A DNA stretch of 64,000 bases from Areca catechu (taxonomy: Eukaryota; Streptophyta; Magnoliopsida; Arecales; Arecaceae), in assembly GCA_021397845.1 (NCBI GenBank), contig CM038052.1, positions 46,274,949 to 46,338,948 on the forward strand, given 5' to 3'. Positions 55,081 through 64,000 of this stretch are shown in pieces (the first letter of the stretch is position 1; each line of letters opens with the position of its first letter). The notes under the pieces are model-generated. The model worked only from the letters and a program-made list of their open reading frames with translations, searched no databases and was not told where the DNA came from. The position numbers and the translations under genes are program-made.

Positions 55081-56053
55081 AGCAAAGTCAACCAAATTGA
55101 CTTTAGGTGACGGCAAACGATTCTCGATCAGCCCAAAAGATCAGAAAGAAATACTCTATGTTATGTGACCCCATAGGTTCGAACACTAAACCGGTAGCAC
55201 TAGAACATTTCCAGTACCAGTCAAAGTCCTCATTTAGCAATGATACCCGACGTCCGGATAAGTCGAAGATGCAGAGCACCTCATAAGAACCTCTGGCATA
55301 TGGTTGCCGCATAATTCATCCCTTTAACCTTATAATGCTCAAGATGACCTAGGGTTAGACTGCCAACCCTAATTTGGTCTATCCAGATTATGTCTCAACC
55401 TCACAATTTCTGTGACTCCTCACAAGAACTATCCTGGCCAAGGTTTTGTTGAATTGAGATATAGTCAGTCATTCACTCCAAACTATTTAGAGAGGTCAAT
55501 TCCATCTTGATTCACCACCGCTCCACAAGTACTTGACTGCACCCAAGAACCTTCCATCATTGGATTAGAATCCAGGTAGTCCGGCACTAAAGTACAGTGA
55601 GTTGCTTGCAAACTGCCATGGTGATCTCAGGTCTGAGGGACACATATACCCATATCCCTTCGCGAGCAACCCTTTGGCAAAAGGGAGCTCCGCAGATGGT
55701 CATGTTCAGTGAAGTGTCATACACTTCACTTGTATGTCACACCAGTGTCTTCACACTCCTTGGTTAAGAGGACAACCAACAAATGTGACATACAACAACC
55801 TATACTTGATACATCGTCGTCTTATAACAATGTATCATTTGGTTGTGAACCAGTTTAAGAACTACTTGATATATCTTCTCTATATCAAATAATGTAGTTC
55901 TAAGGACTCCATCATACAAGAGTTCATTACAGAAAAATATAAAATGATGGACAGCCAAAAATAAATAACTTTTATTTATTATAAAAAATTAATTTACAAA
56001 GTAGCACAACTGTCTATAGCCTAGACGATTGGCTTTGGGACACAATTCCCAAC
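55081..56053 (-). other. U3 body of Tork-like LTR
   Basis: No genes or repeats. It is continuous with the LTR start at 56054. Listed so that the stretch is not mistaken for unique DNA. Confidence 0.5.
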
Positions 56054-56241
56054 AACTTCTACTTGGACAAAAGCCAATCAATACAGAATCTCATTCCCAT
56101 TTTCCTTTTACAATAGTCGAACTCTTGAACTCTGACAGCTTTAGTGAAGAGGTCAACTAGGTTCTCCTTTCTATCGATCTTCTGAAGGTCAACGTCACCT
56201 CGTTCCACGATCTCTCGCACAAGATGATAGCGCCATAGAAT

Positions 56242-57307
56242 ATGCTTTATGCGGTGATGAGACTTCGGCTCTTTGGCTTAAGCAATGGCTCCAGTGTTGT
56301 CACAGTACACCAGAATATGACCATCCAGGGAACGTGCCACTCCCAGCTTGCCAAGGAACTTCTGCAACCACACAGCTTCCTTCGCTGCATCAGATGCTGT
56401 AATGTACTCTGCTTCGCAAACTGAGTCCGCCATAGTAAGCTGCTTGGAACTTTTCCAGCAGACATCTCCTCCGTTCAGGGTAAAGACAAAACCTGACATA
56501 CTCTTGCTATCATCTTTATTTGACTGGAAATAGAGTCAGTATACTCCACAAGTTTCAAGTCAGATTCTCTATAAATTAGCCATTGGTCCTTAGTATTTTG
56601 TAAATACTTAAGGATGTTTTAACCACTTTCCAATGAGCTTCACCTGGATCAGACTGGTATCTTCTCACTACACCTAGTGAGTATGCCATGTCTGGTCTAG
56701 TACATGTCATGGTGTACATGATAGAACCCACTGCCGAAGCATATAGAATTCTACTCATACGTTCTCTCTCCTCAGGAGTTGTCGCATAATTTCATTTGGA
56801 GAGATCAATTCCAGTGCCTATCGGGAGATAGCCCTTCTTGGAATTCTCCATACTGAATCGTTTCAGCACGGTGTCGATGTACGTAGACTGGGATAGTCCC
56901 AGAAACCTCTTAGATCTCTCTCTATAGATCTTCATATCCAGTATGTAAGAGGCTTCACCCAAGTCCTTCAAAGAGAGCTGAGATGATAACCAGACCTTTA
57001 TTTCTTGCAGTGCTGCGATGTCATTCCCGATTAAAAGAATGTCATCTACATATAGCACAAGGAATACAATCACATAACCATTAGCCCATTTGTAAATGCA
57101 AGGCTCTTCTACATTCCTAACGAAGCCATACGACTTGATACACTTATCAAATCGCATGTTCCAACTCCTTGATGCTTGCTTCAGTCCATAAATGGACTTT
57201 TGAAGCTTGCACACCTTTGACTCGTCTATGGATGTGAACCCTTCAGGTTGTATCATATACACCTCCTCTTCTAGCTCATAATTCAGGAAAGCTATTCGGA
57301 CATCCAT
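56242..57307 (-). pseudogene. Reverse transcriptase C-terminus and RNase H of Tork-like copia
   Basis: The frame from 57307 reads MDVRIAFLNYELEEEVYMIQ, KSIYGLKQASRSWNMRFDKC, the catalytic box VLYVDDILLIGND and LSLKDLGEASYILDMKIYRE. A break follows, then SRILYASAVGSIMYTMTCTR and RNase H with SKQLTMADSVCEAEYITAS and YCDNTGAIA (56499-56278). A TAG at about 57308-57310 cuts it from the upstream frame. There are further breaks between 56792 and 56758 and near 56500-56576. Confidence 0.88.
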
Positions 57308-57310
57308 TTG

Positions 57311-58078
57311 CTAGATTTCATAGTCAAAGTGCGCTGCTAAAGCAAGCATAATCCGAATGAATTTGAGCATTGCCACAAGAGAGAACGTCTCGTCATAGTC
57401 AATACCATAACGTTGACGATACCCTTTGGCAACCAGATGGGCTTTATAGGTCTCTACCTTTTCGTCTGCGCCCCTTTTTCTTTTAAAAATCCATTCGCAC
57501 CCAATGGATTTTATCCCTTCAGGTGGATCAACCAATGTCCACACATTGTTGATCTTCATGGACTCCATTTCGGATTTTATGGCTCCTAGCCATGACTCAG
57601 AGTCGGACCTTTGCAATGCATCCATATAGGTGATCGGATCCTCATTGTTCTCATCGAGTTTAATGGGATCACCGTCCCAGACCAAGAAACTGTAGTATCT
57701 GTCCGATCGGCTCAGTACTCTACCGGATCTCCTTAATGGTTCCTGAGTGGGCTCTGGGTGTGATCTAATCACAACAGGTTCTATGTGGTCCCTTAAGTGT
57801 ATCGATTCTTCTACTTGTTGAACTTCATTAATTTTAATCTTAGCGGCTACAGTTCCTTCACCAAGGAACTCTTTTTCCAAAAAGATAGCCCTAAGACTGG
57901 CGAACAACTTTGGTTCCTTAGCTAAGTAGAAGCAATACCCTTTAGACTCTTTCGGATACCCAACAAATAGGCACCGATCAGACCTAGGTCCAAGTTTGTC
58001 TGTTTCCAAATATTTTACATAAGTCGGGCAACCCCAGACCCGAAGGTATGAAAGTGTCGGCTTATGTCCAGTCCACAT
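57311..58078 (-). pseudogene. Integrase tail and RT N-terminus of Tork-like copia
   Basis: 255 open codons: the IN C-terminal block SYLRVWGCPTYVKYL, SDRCLFVGYPKESKGYCFYL, then RRSGRVLSRSDRYY. The RT start follows with SEMESMKINNVWTLVDPPEG, then EWIFKRKRGADEKVETYKAH and RQRYGIDYDETFSLVAML. A stop ends it directly before QMDVRIAF. Confidence 0.85.
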
Positions 58079-58431
58079 CTCATATGGTGTTTTATAACGG
58101 ACTTACTTGAAGCCTTATTCAGAAGGTAGCAGGCTGATTCTAAAGCATATCCCCAAAAGGATACCGGCAGAGAAGCAAAGCCCATCATGGACCAAACCAT
58201 GTCTAACAGGGTTCGATTCCTCCTTTCAGACATTCCATTTAACTGGGGTGTCCCTGGAGGCATCCACTGAGAGAGAATCCCATTCTCCTCAAGATATGTC
58301 AGAAACTCACCCGAAAAGTATTCACCGCCTTGATCAGATCGAAGGGTTTTGATATACTTTCCGATTTGTTTTTTCACTTCATTACGATATCGTTTGAACA
58401 TTTCAAATGATTCAGATTTATGTCTCATCAA
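58015..58431 (-). pseudogene. Integrase core of Tork-like copia
   Basis: The fragment begins after the first catalytic Asp region and holds TLRSDQGGEYFSGEFLTYLE (second Asp) and PPGTPQLNGMSERRNRTLLD (Glu). It then continues with SFWGYALESACYLLNKASSK before a frame change near 58080-58110. The N-terminal IN part (58432-58776) is strongly decayed. Confidence 0.85.
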
Positions 58432-58776
58432 GAAGACATAACCGAACCTCGAAAGGTCGTCTGTAAATGTAATAAAATAAACTTACCCACCCCTGGAACT
58501 AACAGTCATGGGTCCGCATACATCAGTATGCACCAGACTTAGAATTTCTTTGGCTCATTCACCTTTTCCAGTAAAAGGTGACTTAGTCATTTTTCTAAGA
58601 AGACAGGACTCACAGGTTGGAAGTAAACTATTTTCACTAAAATCGAGGAGACCCTCAGTTTTCAACCTATTTATCTTATTCTTATTGATATGACCTAGCC
58701 TATAATGCTATAGGTACGCTTCGCTGACATAATCTATCCTAGGGTGTTTGCTAGACGTGTACATTACATTAATAAG

Positions 58777-59290
58777 TCACGACAGTACATAGATGCCATC
58801 ACGCATTTGTCCAATCAAAATAACAGAATCATTCAAAATGATTTTGCAAATATCATTCTTTATTAATAGTTCATAACTATACATGGCCAATTGGCCTACA
58901 GAAATGACATTCAAAATAAAAGAAGGACAAAAATGACACTCGTTCAAAATGATATTATTGGACTCGAAAACAAGTTTAAGGACTCCCAACGCCAAAACTG
59001 GAACTCCGCTTCCATTTCCCACATTCAAGAACCTCTCGCCATCCTCGAATCTTCTACTAACTTGAAGTCCATGCAAAGAATTACAAATATGAATTGGACT
59101 TTTTATATCCAATACCCAGTTAGTAGTATCGCAAATAGAGAAACTACAAGATGTTATTATATTAATTCCTTGTCCAGGACCATCCTGCAGCTTTCTCTTC
59201 TTGGACCTGTTCGGATCAAGGAACACAATGTAAAGAGGATAGTTCCTCTTCCAGTGTCCCTACTTCTTGTAGAAGAAGCACTCTGCATGA
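58777..59290 (-). pseudogene. Zinc knuckle and protease region of Tork-like copia, key residues lost
   Basis: Near 59238-59285 the minus strand reads ECFFYKK, a TAG, GHWKRNYP. This has the spacing of a CCHC knuckle, but the second and last Cys are Tyr. From 59226 a 149-codon frame contains TNWVLDIKSPIHICNSLHGL, where the protease Asp-Thr/Ser-Gly triplet is replaced by Asp-Ile-Lys. Then come VLKLVFESNNIILNECHFCP and NVISVGQLAMYSYELLIKND. The Cys to Tyr changes and the stop are all explained by G to A. Confidence 0.75.
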
Positions 59291-59292
59291 CT

Positions 59293-60024
59293 CTAATCAG
59301 CCTTCACTTTCTTGGTCTGACTGGGCCCCGAAGCACTAAGCACCTTTTTTCCTTTATTCTTCTTCTTCCCTTTCTTAAAGGGACGACGCCCTCCCGAAGA
59401 ACCTCCCACTAGATTCACCACCCCTTTATTCAACTGGTGGTCTTTCTCAAAAGTCTGCAATAACCCCAAAAGACCACGGTAGTTAACTGCAGGCTTGTTC
59501 ATTCTATAATGATCGAGAAAGTCTAAATAGGAGGAGGGGAGAGAATTCAGTATTGCATCTTTCCCAAGCTGTTCATGCAAGGGACATCCGAGCTTGCCTA
59601 GGTGCTCAATCATCTCAATCATGTATAATACATGATCAGTGTCCGAGGCCCCATCATGCATCCGTGCGTTGTAGATAGCACAGGAGACCTTGTACCTCTC
59701 AACGTCATCTGGTGTCCTGAAAGACTCCAACTTTTGAAGGATTTCTTTCGGCTGGGCTTCCTCGAACTTGCGACTAAACTCGTCGTTCATCGCTGCTAAC
59801 ATAATGCATCGGACAGTGGTCCTATCAGAGAGCCACTTTTGATAAGTTTCTCTGACCGAACCCCGAGCATTGGCAGCAGGGATCTCAGGTGCAAGATCTA
59901 ATATCACATATAGGATCCGTTCATGCTCCAAGACAATCCTGAGCCTTCGATACCAGTTATCGAAATTGGATCCACAGAGCTTCTCGCTATCGAGAAGAGA
60001 CCGGAGTGAAAGGTTGGAAGACAT
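59293..60024 (-). CDS. gag: gag of Tork-like copia
   Basis: An intact 243-codon frame from the ATG at 60024: LLDSEKLCGSNFDNWYRRLR, ILDLAPEIPAA, SDRTTVRCIMLAAMNDEFSR, AQPKEILQKLESF, then YMIEMIEHLGKLGCPLHEQL and a Lys-rich end (FKKGKKKNKGKK). This is the usual plant copia capsid (UBN2-type) domain. It stops just before the decayed zinc knuckle, so it encodes only capsid. Lineage Tork-like is a judgement from the gag and RT motifs. Confidence 0.8.
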   Translation of the reverse strand: MSSNLSLRSLLDSEKLCGSNFDNWYRRLRIVLEHERILYVILDLAPEIPAANARGSVRETYQKWLSDRTTVRCIMLAAMNDEFSRKFEEAQPKEILQKLESFRTPDDVERYKVSCAIYNARMHDGASDTDHVLYMIEMIEHLGKLGCPLHEQLGKDAILNSLPSSYLDFLDHYRMNKPAVNYRGLLGLLQTFEKDHQLNKGVVNLVGGSSGGRRPFKKGKKKNKGKKVLSASGPSQTKKVKAD

Positions 60025-60840
60025 CTAAAAGAAAAACCAAAACTATTTAGTGTATATGAATTATTAACTTAAAGACATGGACTTAAGTCTAAAGGTCCCT
60101 CCAACTATTTTGCACAGATTGGTAGCCTCTACCTCCAATCCGAGGAATTACTTTAATTCCCTGACGGGTACTAGAGTCCAATAGACAACACATGAGCCCA
60201 ACTTTGGCCGGCCCACCCATGCATGTCTAAAGGTAGGTTCTTTAACCGATCACTTCTCCAAGTAACCTCTAGTAATTGGGTTTTGCCCCAAGGAGCACTT
60301 CAATCGGCCTTTAGGCCTCCTATTGAAGGTCCTGGTTAGGTCCAACTATTAACATGACAAAATTCAATGCTTCTAACTAACGAATGGTCAAGCCCAACTT
60401 TGGCCGGCTCACCTAACCATCGTTAAGAGAGTTGCACTGAGCCATCATTTTAGGAACAGCAATTCCAATAGCCCGATGATCACTCGATCTTTGGATCTGC
60501 CGATGAACATCAAACTAATGGACACATTACTATCCCACTTAATGGGAGGCCAGGACTTGGTTATCTCTATAACTTTATCCTTTTAAGGAACTAATAATTT
60601 AGAGGGTTTTAATTAATGTGACAGATGAAGAGATAAGAAGACATGGACCAACCTTCCATTGACCACATCAGCAATCAAGGAGGGTTACACATAACAAATG
60701 ATCCATGGGCACCTAAAATCAGTCAAGACTGATTAACCTTGGGTGACAAGGGTTAACACGAGTCAATGAGCTATCTAATCAATCCTGATTGACCACATTG
60801 ACCAGGAAAGTGAGATCATGGATTAGGTTCCGCCATTAAC
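60025..60840 (-). other. Leader of Tork-like copia, 5' LTR cut off
   Basis: No gene and no PBS visible. The phrases CCCAACTTTGGCCGGC(C/T)CACC occur twice (60210 and 60393). The leader ends abruptly at the gypsy LTR at 60841, which suggests that the gypsy element inserted here and that the copia 5' LTR lies beyond the right edge. Confidence 0.5.
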
Positions 60841-62039
60841 TGATGGGGGACGAATTTGATGAAATGGGTGTGTGGGGATGTGATCTACTTACCTAGCAAC
60901 AATATATCAGCATTTGAGCTCCAAATATGGCCAAATTCATGGGTGGAAGGGATGAAGAAATTTGAGCTAGTGACTAGGTGAGCAGAAAATCTGACACCCT
61001 TGTGCAAGCTTCCTTTCAAAAAAATTAAAAGATATGATTTAAGGGCATAGAAACCCTCAACTAGGCTAAGCAACCTTTAATGACTTCAGATCTAAGGATC
61101 AAGATATTTTCTTTCCAACAATGAAGAGAAATTAAGCTCAAGTGGAAGGGATTCACTCACCACTCAAAAAATTGAAGGCTAGAGGCAAGATCTCCACTCC
61201 CTTCTTGGATTCACCATTGGAGCTTGGATCCTTGGCATGGAGCCTTCATCTTTGTCTTCAAATCACCAAGAAGAACCTGCAAAGAGTCAAGGCGAGGTCG
61301 AAATTCAAAGAAATGGAGGGAAAAATGAAGGAATTAATAAGAGAAGTAAAGAGACTTGCTGGAATTTTTGGGCAGCACTTCCTCCTCTTCTTAGATTATT
61401 TGGATCTTGTGTAGAAGAACTTGGAAATGGAACTATGGCACTCCAAAACTCAAAGCACTCACTCCAATTTAGGATCAAACTCAACACTCCAAAGAAATCA
61501 AAGAAAGCACTCAAACTTCTAGGAAGAACTCAAGTGAACTAGGCAAGATGGAAGAGAACTCAAACAAGAAAATTTCATTCATTCAAATTACTTCATGCTT
61601 ACAAGAGGGGGAGCCTTGGCCCCTATTTATAGGCCAAGGGCAACTCCTTTGGGCAGCAATAAAGTGGATTAGGGAACCAACTAACTTATGCTTAGTTGGT
61701 GCTAATTACAAGATTAGTTTTTCTAGCAACTAATCCTAACAACTAATCCTAACAAGAGAATTCTAGAACTTCCATGTGGCATTATCTCTTTGCAACACTT
61801 GGCTTTATCTCATCCTTCCACATTGTCTTTAAAATTTGGTCTCCAAGTAGGCTTTCATAGTAGAGAACTTCTTCAAGGCTTGGTTGGCCCATGGGCTTAG
61901 AGAAGGGGTCTTCAATTTGCTTCATAAAATTGGGGTCTTCAAGAAATGCTTCATGATTTTGTAGGAACCGGAAAAAAAGAAATGGGACTACAACCAAAGA
62001 TAATTAGTTTGTAATTTCTTCCTCTTGCCAATGTCCTCA
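60841..62039 (-). repeat. 3' LTR of right-edge chromovirus
   Basis: The minus strand starts TGAGGACATTGGC right after GGGAGAATTAA and ends CGTCCCCCATCA at 60841, about 1199 bp. The plus-strand start TGATGGGGGACG resembles the LTR at 16933 (TGATGGGAAACG). The flank is TTAAC (60836-60840); the matching duplication is outside the window. Confidence 0.6.
61625..61633 (-). promoter_or_regulatory. TATA box in right-edge LTR
   Basis: The minus strand reads CTATAAATA followed by GGGGCC, like the boxes in the other gypsy LTRs. Confidence 0.45.
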
Positions 62040-62580
62040 TTAATTCTCCCCGGGTGAAAGGAACTCGGCCCTGACGAGTATGGATTATTTAGGCTTTGGT
62101 AGTATTCAAGCAAATCTGGATTGATCCTTTGTTGTTCTTCTTGAGTGATCCATGAATCTTTAGAATCAGGTCTGCCTTGCCAATGGACCAAGTATCGTTG
62201 GTAATCCTTATTCCGGGTAGTGACAATCTTGTCATCTATGACCCTTTCAATTTTTTCTCCCCGTTTTGGTAGTGTGGCCGGTGGATACTCTAGGGTTGGT
62301 TCACTCTCAAGGGATGGATCAGGTTCTATGAACTCACTGGGAATCATTGTGGGCTTCTTGTATCCTGCTAGATCTGAGATATTGTAGGGCTAATGCCAAA
62401 GTCAGAGGGTAGGTCTAGCACATAAGCATTAGATCCTATTCTTTTTATTATTTTGAAAGGACCTGCACCACGGGCATGGAGTTTCTTCATAGTTTCCGGT
62501 GGAAACTGTTCAAGTTTTAGCCTGATCATCACAAAGTCCCCTACTTGGAATTCTTTAACCCTTCTATGAAGATCAGCCAT
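61988..62580 (-). pseudogene. Integrase C-terminus and chromodomain
   Basis: The frame from 62580 reads MADLHRRVKEFQVGDFVMIR, then KKLHARGAGPFKIIKRIGSN and DLPSDFGISPT. A one-base shift or stop near 62350-62368 separates it from the frame at 62347 with EKIERVIDDKIVTTRNKDYQ, RYLVHWQGRPDSKDSWITQE and SSFHPGRIN. The chromodomain aromatic positions (Tyr, Trp, Trp) are kept. Confidence 0.85.
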
Positions 62581-63051
62581 ATGCTTGTAGCTCTCATTGC
62601 TAATCTAAATTTTCTTGCTAACTTCTTTGTGTAGATCCTTAACGTATTGTGCATATGACTCGGTAGAATCGGATGTTCGTGCATGCATGGGTAATGGAAT
62701 GAGGTCTATTGGCTTTTGAGGTTTATACCCATGAAGAATCTCAAAAGAACTTTTTTTAGTGGACCTGTTAACTGAGCTATTATAGACAAACTCAAATGGG
62801 CTTTATTGACTAATGATTGAACTTTATTGTTGGCTAAGGAACAAAGTTCCTAATTTCTAATGGTGGGTGAAAGAATTCAGTTTATCTCCAGATTTGTGTC
62901 ATAGGACTTTCTAAAATTGCTGATGATTCTGATAACCCTATTTGACACAGCAGGGTTTGGTAGGTTCTACAACATATCCACTTCTTCTAAAAATGGTTTG
63001 GCCACTTTAGAAATATCAAAAATTCATGAACAGGATAAAAAGTGTGCCATC
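62581..63051 (-). pseudogene. Integrase core, decayed
   Basis: From the deletion junction the minus strand reads SKMAHFLSCS, a TGA, then IFDISKVA, later NLPNPAVSNRVIR where the second catalytic Asp context has Asn. Further stops follow before KKVLLRFFMG near 62720-62755. Alignment is to residues from about 905 on of the intact chromovirus pol. Confidence 0.7.
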
Positions 63052-63887
63052 TTGGAATGTTGGGTTGGGTTCATCCTATATCGTGGGACTGAATTGATAG
63101 CATGCTGGTGGTCCCAAGATGAAAAGTGATCAAACAAAGTTTCAGGAAGTTTGTTTTGAAATTCCTCTAAAATTTTTATGACTTCTTGGGTTCGTTCCTT
63201 AAGGTTTTGTTTCTGGATTTCCTGACAGGTCATCACCCCAATTGATGATTCCTTAATGATTTCTTGTCTTAAACCCTTATCATTAATTAATTCAGGGTCC
63301 TCTTCTTTTATCTCCTCAGGTTGTTCTTCATGATTTTGTTTCTGGGCTTCCCTGAGGGTCAAAATCCACATGGGTGATCCTTCCTTGATTTCTTTCTCCA
63401 CATCCTTGGCATTAATTAAATTTAACCTTTGCTTCTTCTCTTTCATGTCACTAAACCCTCTTTTGATATTATCCTTAGGTGTGGTCGAGTTAATGACAAG
63501 CTTCTTTCCTAGATGGGTGAAGGCACAAGAATTGAATTGACCATATAAAGTTACATCATGGTCATATAACCATGGTCTACCCAAAATGATACTACCTACC
63601 CTCATGGGAAGAATATCACACCAGACTTGTTCTTGATAAAACTGGATTTGAATGGGAACCTGACATCTGGACTTGATGGGGATTGAAGCAGAATCTATCC
63701 AAGAGACTTTAGATGGATTAGGATGGGGAATAGGGGTCAAGCCTAAGTCTCTAAGGGCTTTGGTTGAAATTTCATTTATACAACTCTCATTGTCTATAAT
63801 GATTTTATAAACTTTCTCCCCTATCTTGACAAATGTCTGTAGTATATTAGTCCTTCTCCAATCCTCCTCCTTAATTTGGGTCAACAT
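63052..63887 (-). pseudogene. Protease region of right-edge chromovirus, triplet changed, fused to integrase
   Basis: The frame starts MLTQIKEEDWRRTNILQTFV, then VYKIIIDNESCINEIS. The protease Asp-Ser-Gly is Asp-Asn-Glu here. VSWIDSASIPIKSRCQVPIQ and SIILGRPWLYDHDVTLYG follow, as in the intact copy, then a longer Glu-rich linker with two similar blocks. The frame reaches SVPRYRMNPTQH and then passes without a break to SKMAHFLSCS. All of RT, RNase H and the IN zinc region are missing. Confidence 0.85.
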
Positions 63888-64000
63888 TCTAACAACACCT
63901 GATGTCTTATCATAACCTCCTTCTTCATCATCATCATCATCATCATCATATTTATTGATCAGATTGGATTCAGCCTCATATACTTCTTCTTCAAACTCTT
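63888..64000 (-). other. Gag-protease linker with (ATC)n run, at window edge
   Basis: The plus-strand ATCATC run at about 63929-63950 encodes an Asp stretch on the minus strand. It lies in the acidic linker that in the intact copy follows the zinc knuckles. Confidence 0.6.

Larger units (their letters stand above)
54194..56054 (-). repeat. 3' LTR of Tork-like copia element (left limit uncertain)
   Basis: On the minus strand it starts TGTTGGGAATTGTGTCC at 56054, just after the pol end. A TATA box CCTATAAATG lies at 54767-54776. The end is tentatively placed at the minus-strand CAGAATCAACCTCA near 54194. Four GTGTCGACA palindromes lie at 54999-55080. The 5' LTR is not in the window. Confidence 0.6.
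60841..64000 (-). mobile_element. Chromovirus with internal pol deletion, 3' part, runs off right edge
   Basis: On the minus strand, from the window edge: acidic gag-protease linker, protease, a jump from the start of RT into integrase, IN, chromodomain, HPGRI motif, then the 3' LTR. It belongs to a family related to the chromovirus at 20871 (IIIDNESCINEIS against IIIDSGSYVNAIS; DSWITQEEQ against DSWISREEL). Confidence 0.8.

Overview
This window looks like repeat-rich heterochromatic DNA from a flowering-plant nuclear genome. The evidence is Ty3/gypsy (Tat and chromovirus) and Ty1/copia (SIRE and Tork-like) LTR retrotransposons, plus MULE-, MITE- and hAT-like DNA transposons. A monocot is possible, but the species cannot be fixed from sequence alone. 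I found no intact host gene, no tRNA or rRNA gene and no CRISPR array. Nearly all coding potential belongs to transposons, most of it broken.

Layout. 1-2864: 5' end of a minus-strand gypsy element (gag start, leader, PBS, LTR) that runs off the left edge and sits in the 3' LTR of a minus-strand Tat element (2865-11676: 3' LTR remnant, antisense ORF, tandem repeats, IN, aRNH, RNase H, RT, PR, gag, 5' LTR). 11692-12028: hairpin MITE. 12732-14637: a collapsed gypsy element (LTR, PBS, partial LTR). 14638-15860: weak LTR-like sequence. 15861-19069: 5' end of another minus-strand LTR element whose internal region contains a stretch resembling a plant SufE-like gene; its LTR is split by a solo LTR (17622-19002, TSD CATTA).

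20640-47057: remains of a second minus-strand Tat element. It is split by a very young plus-strand chromovirus (20871-29262, TSD AACTT, LTRs differing at two sites, intact pol but broken gag) and by an 11-kb minus-strand SIRE-type copia element (33680-44689, TSD GATCT) that carries an extra env-position ORF. An antisense, intron-like ORF of this Tat element reads in frame across the chromovirus insertion once the insert and one TSD copy are discounted.

47757-48678: TIR element filled with a 20-bp minisatellite. 49533-51681: a 2.15-kb near-palindromic, MULE-like foldback element with 9-bp TSDs and a GC-rich core. About 51900-53172: hAT remnant. 53390-54160: GC-rich minisatellite. About 54194-60840: Tork-like copia element on the minus strand with a decayed zinc knuckle and protease. 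60841-64000: another minus-strand chromovirus with a large internal pol deletion, running off the right edge.

The strongest unexplained signal is a perfect palindrome, AAGTGTCGACACTT. It is clustered upstream of the putative TATA boxes in the LTRs of two different copia lineages, and it recurs in the SIRE spacer ahead of the env-position ORF. It may be a shared cis-regulatory module of these retrotransposons.
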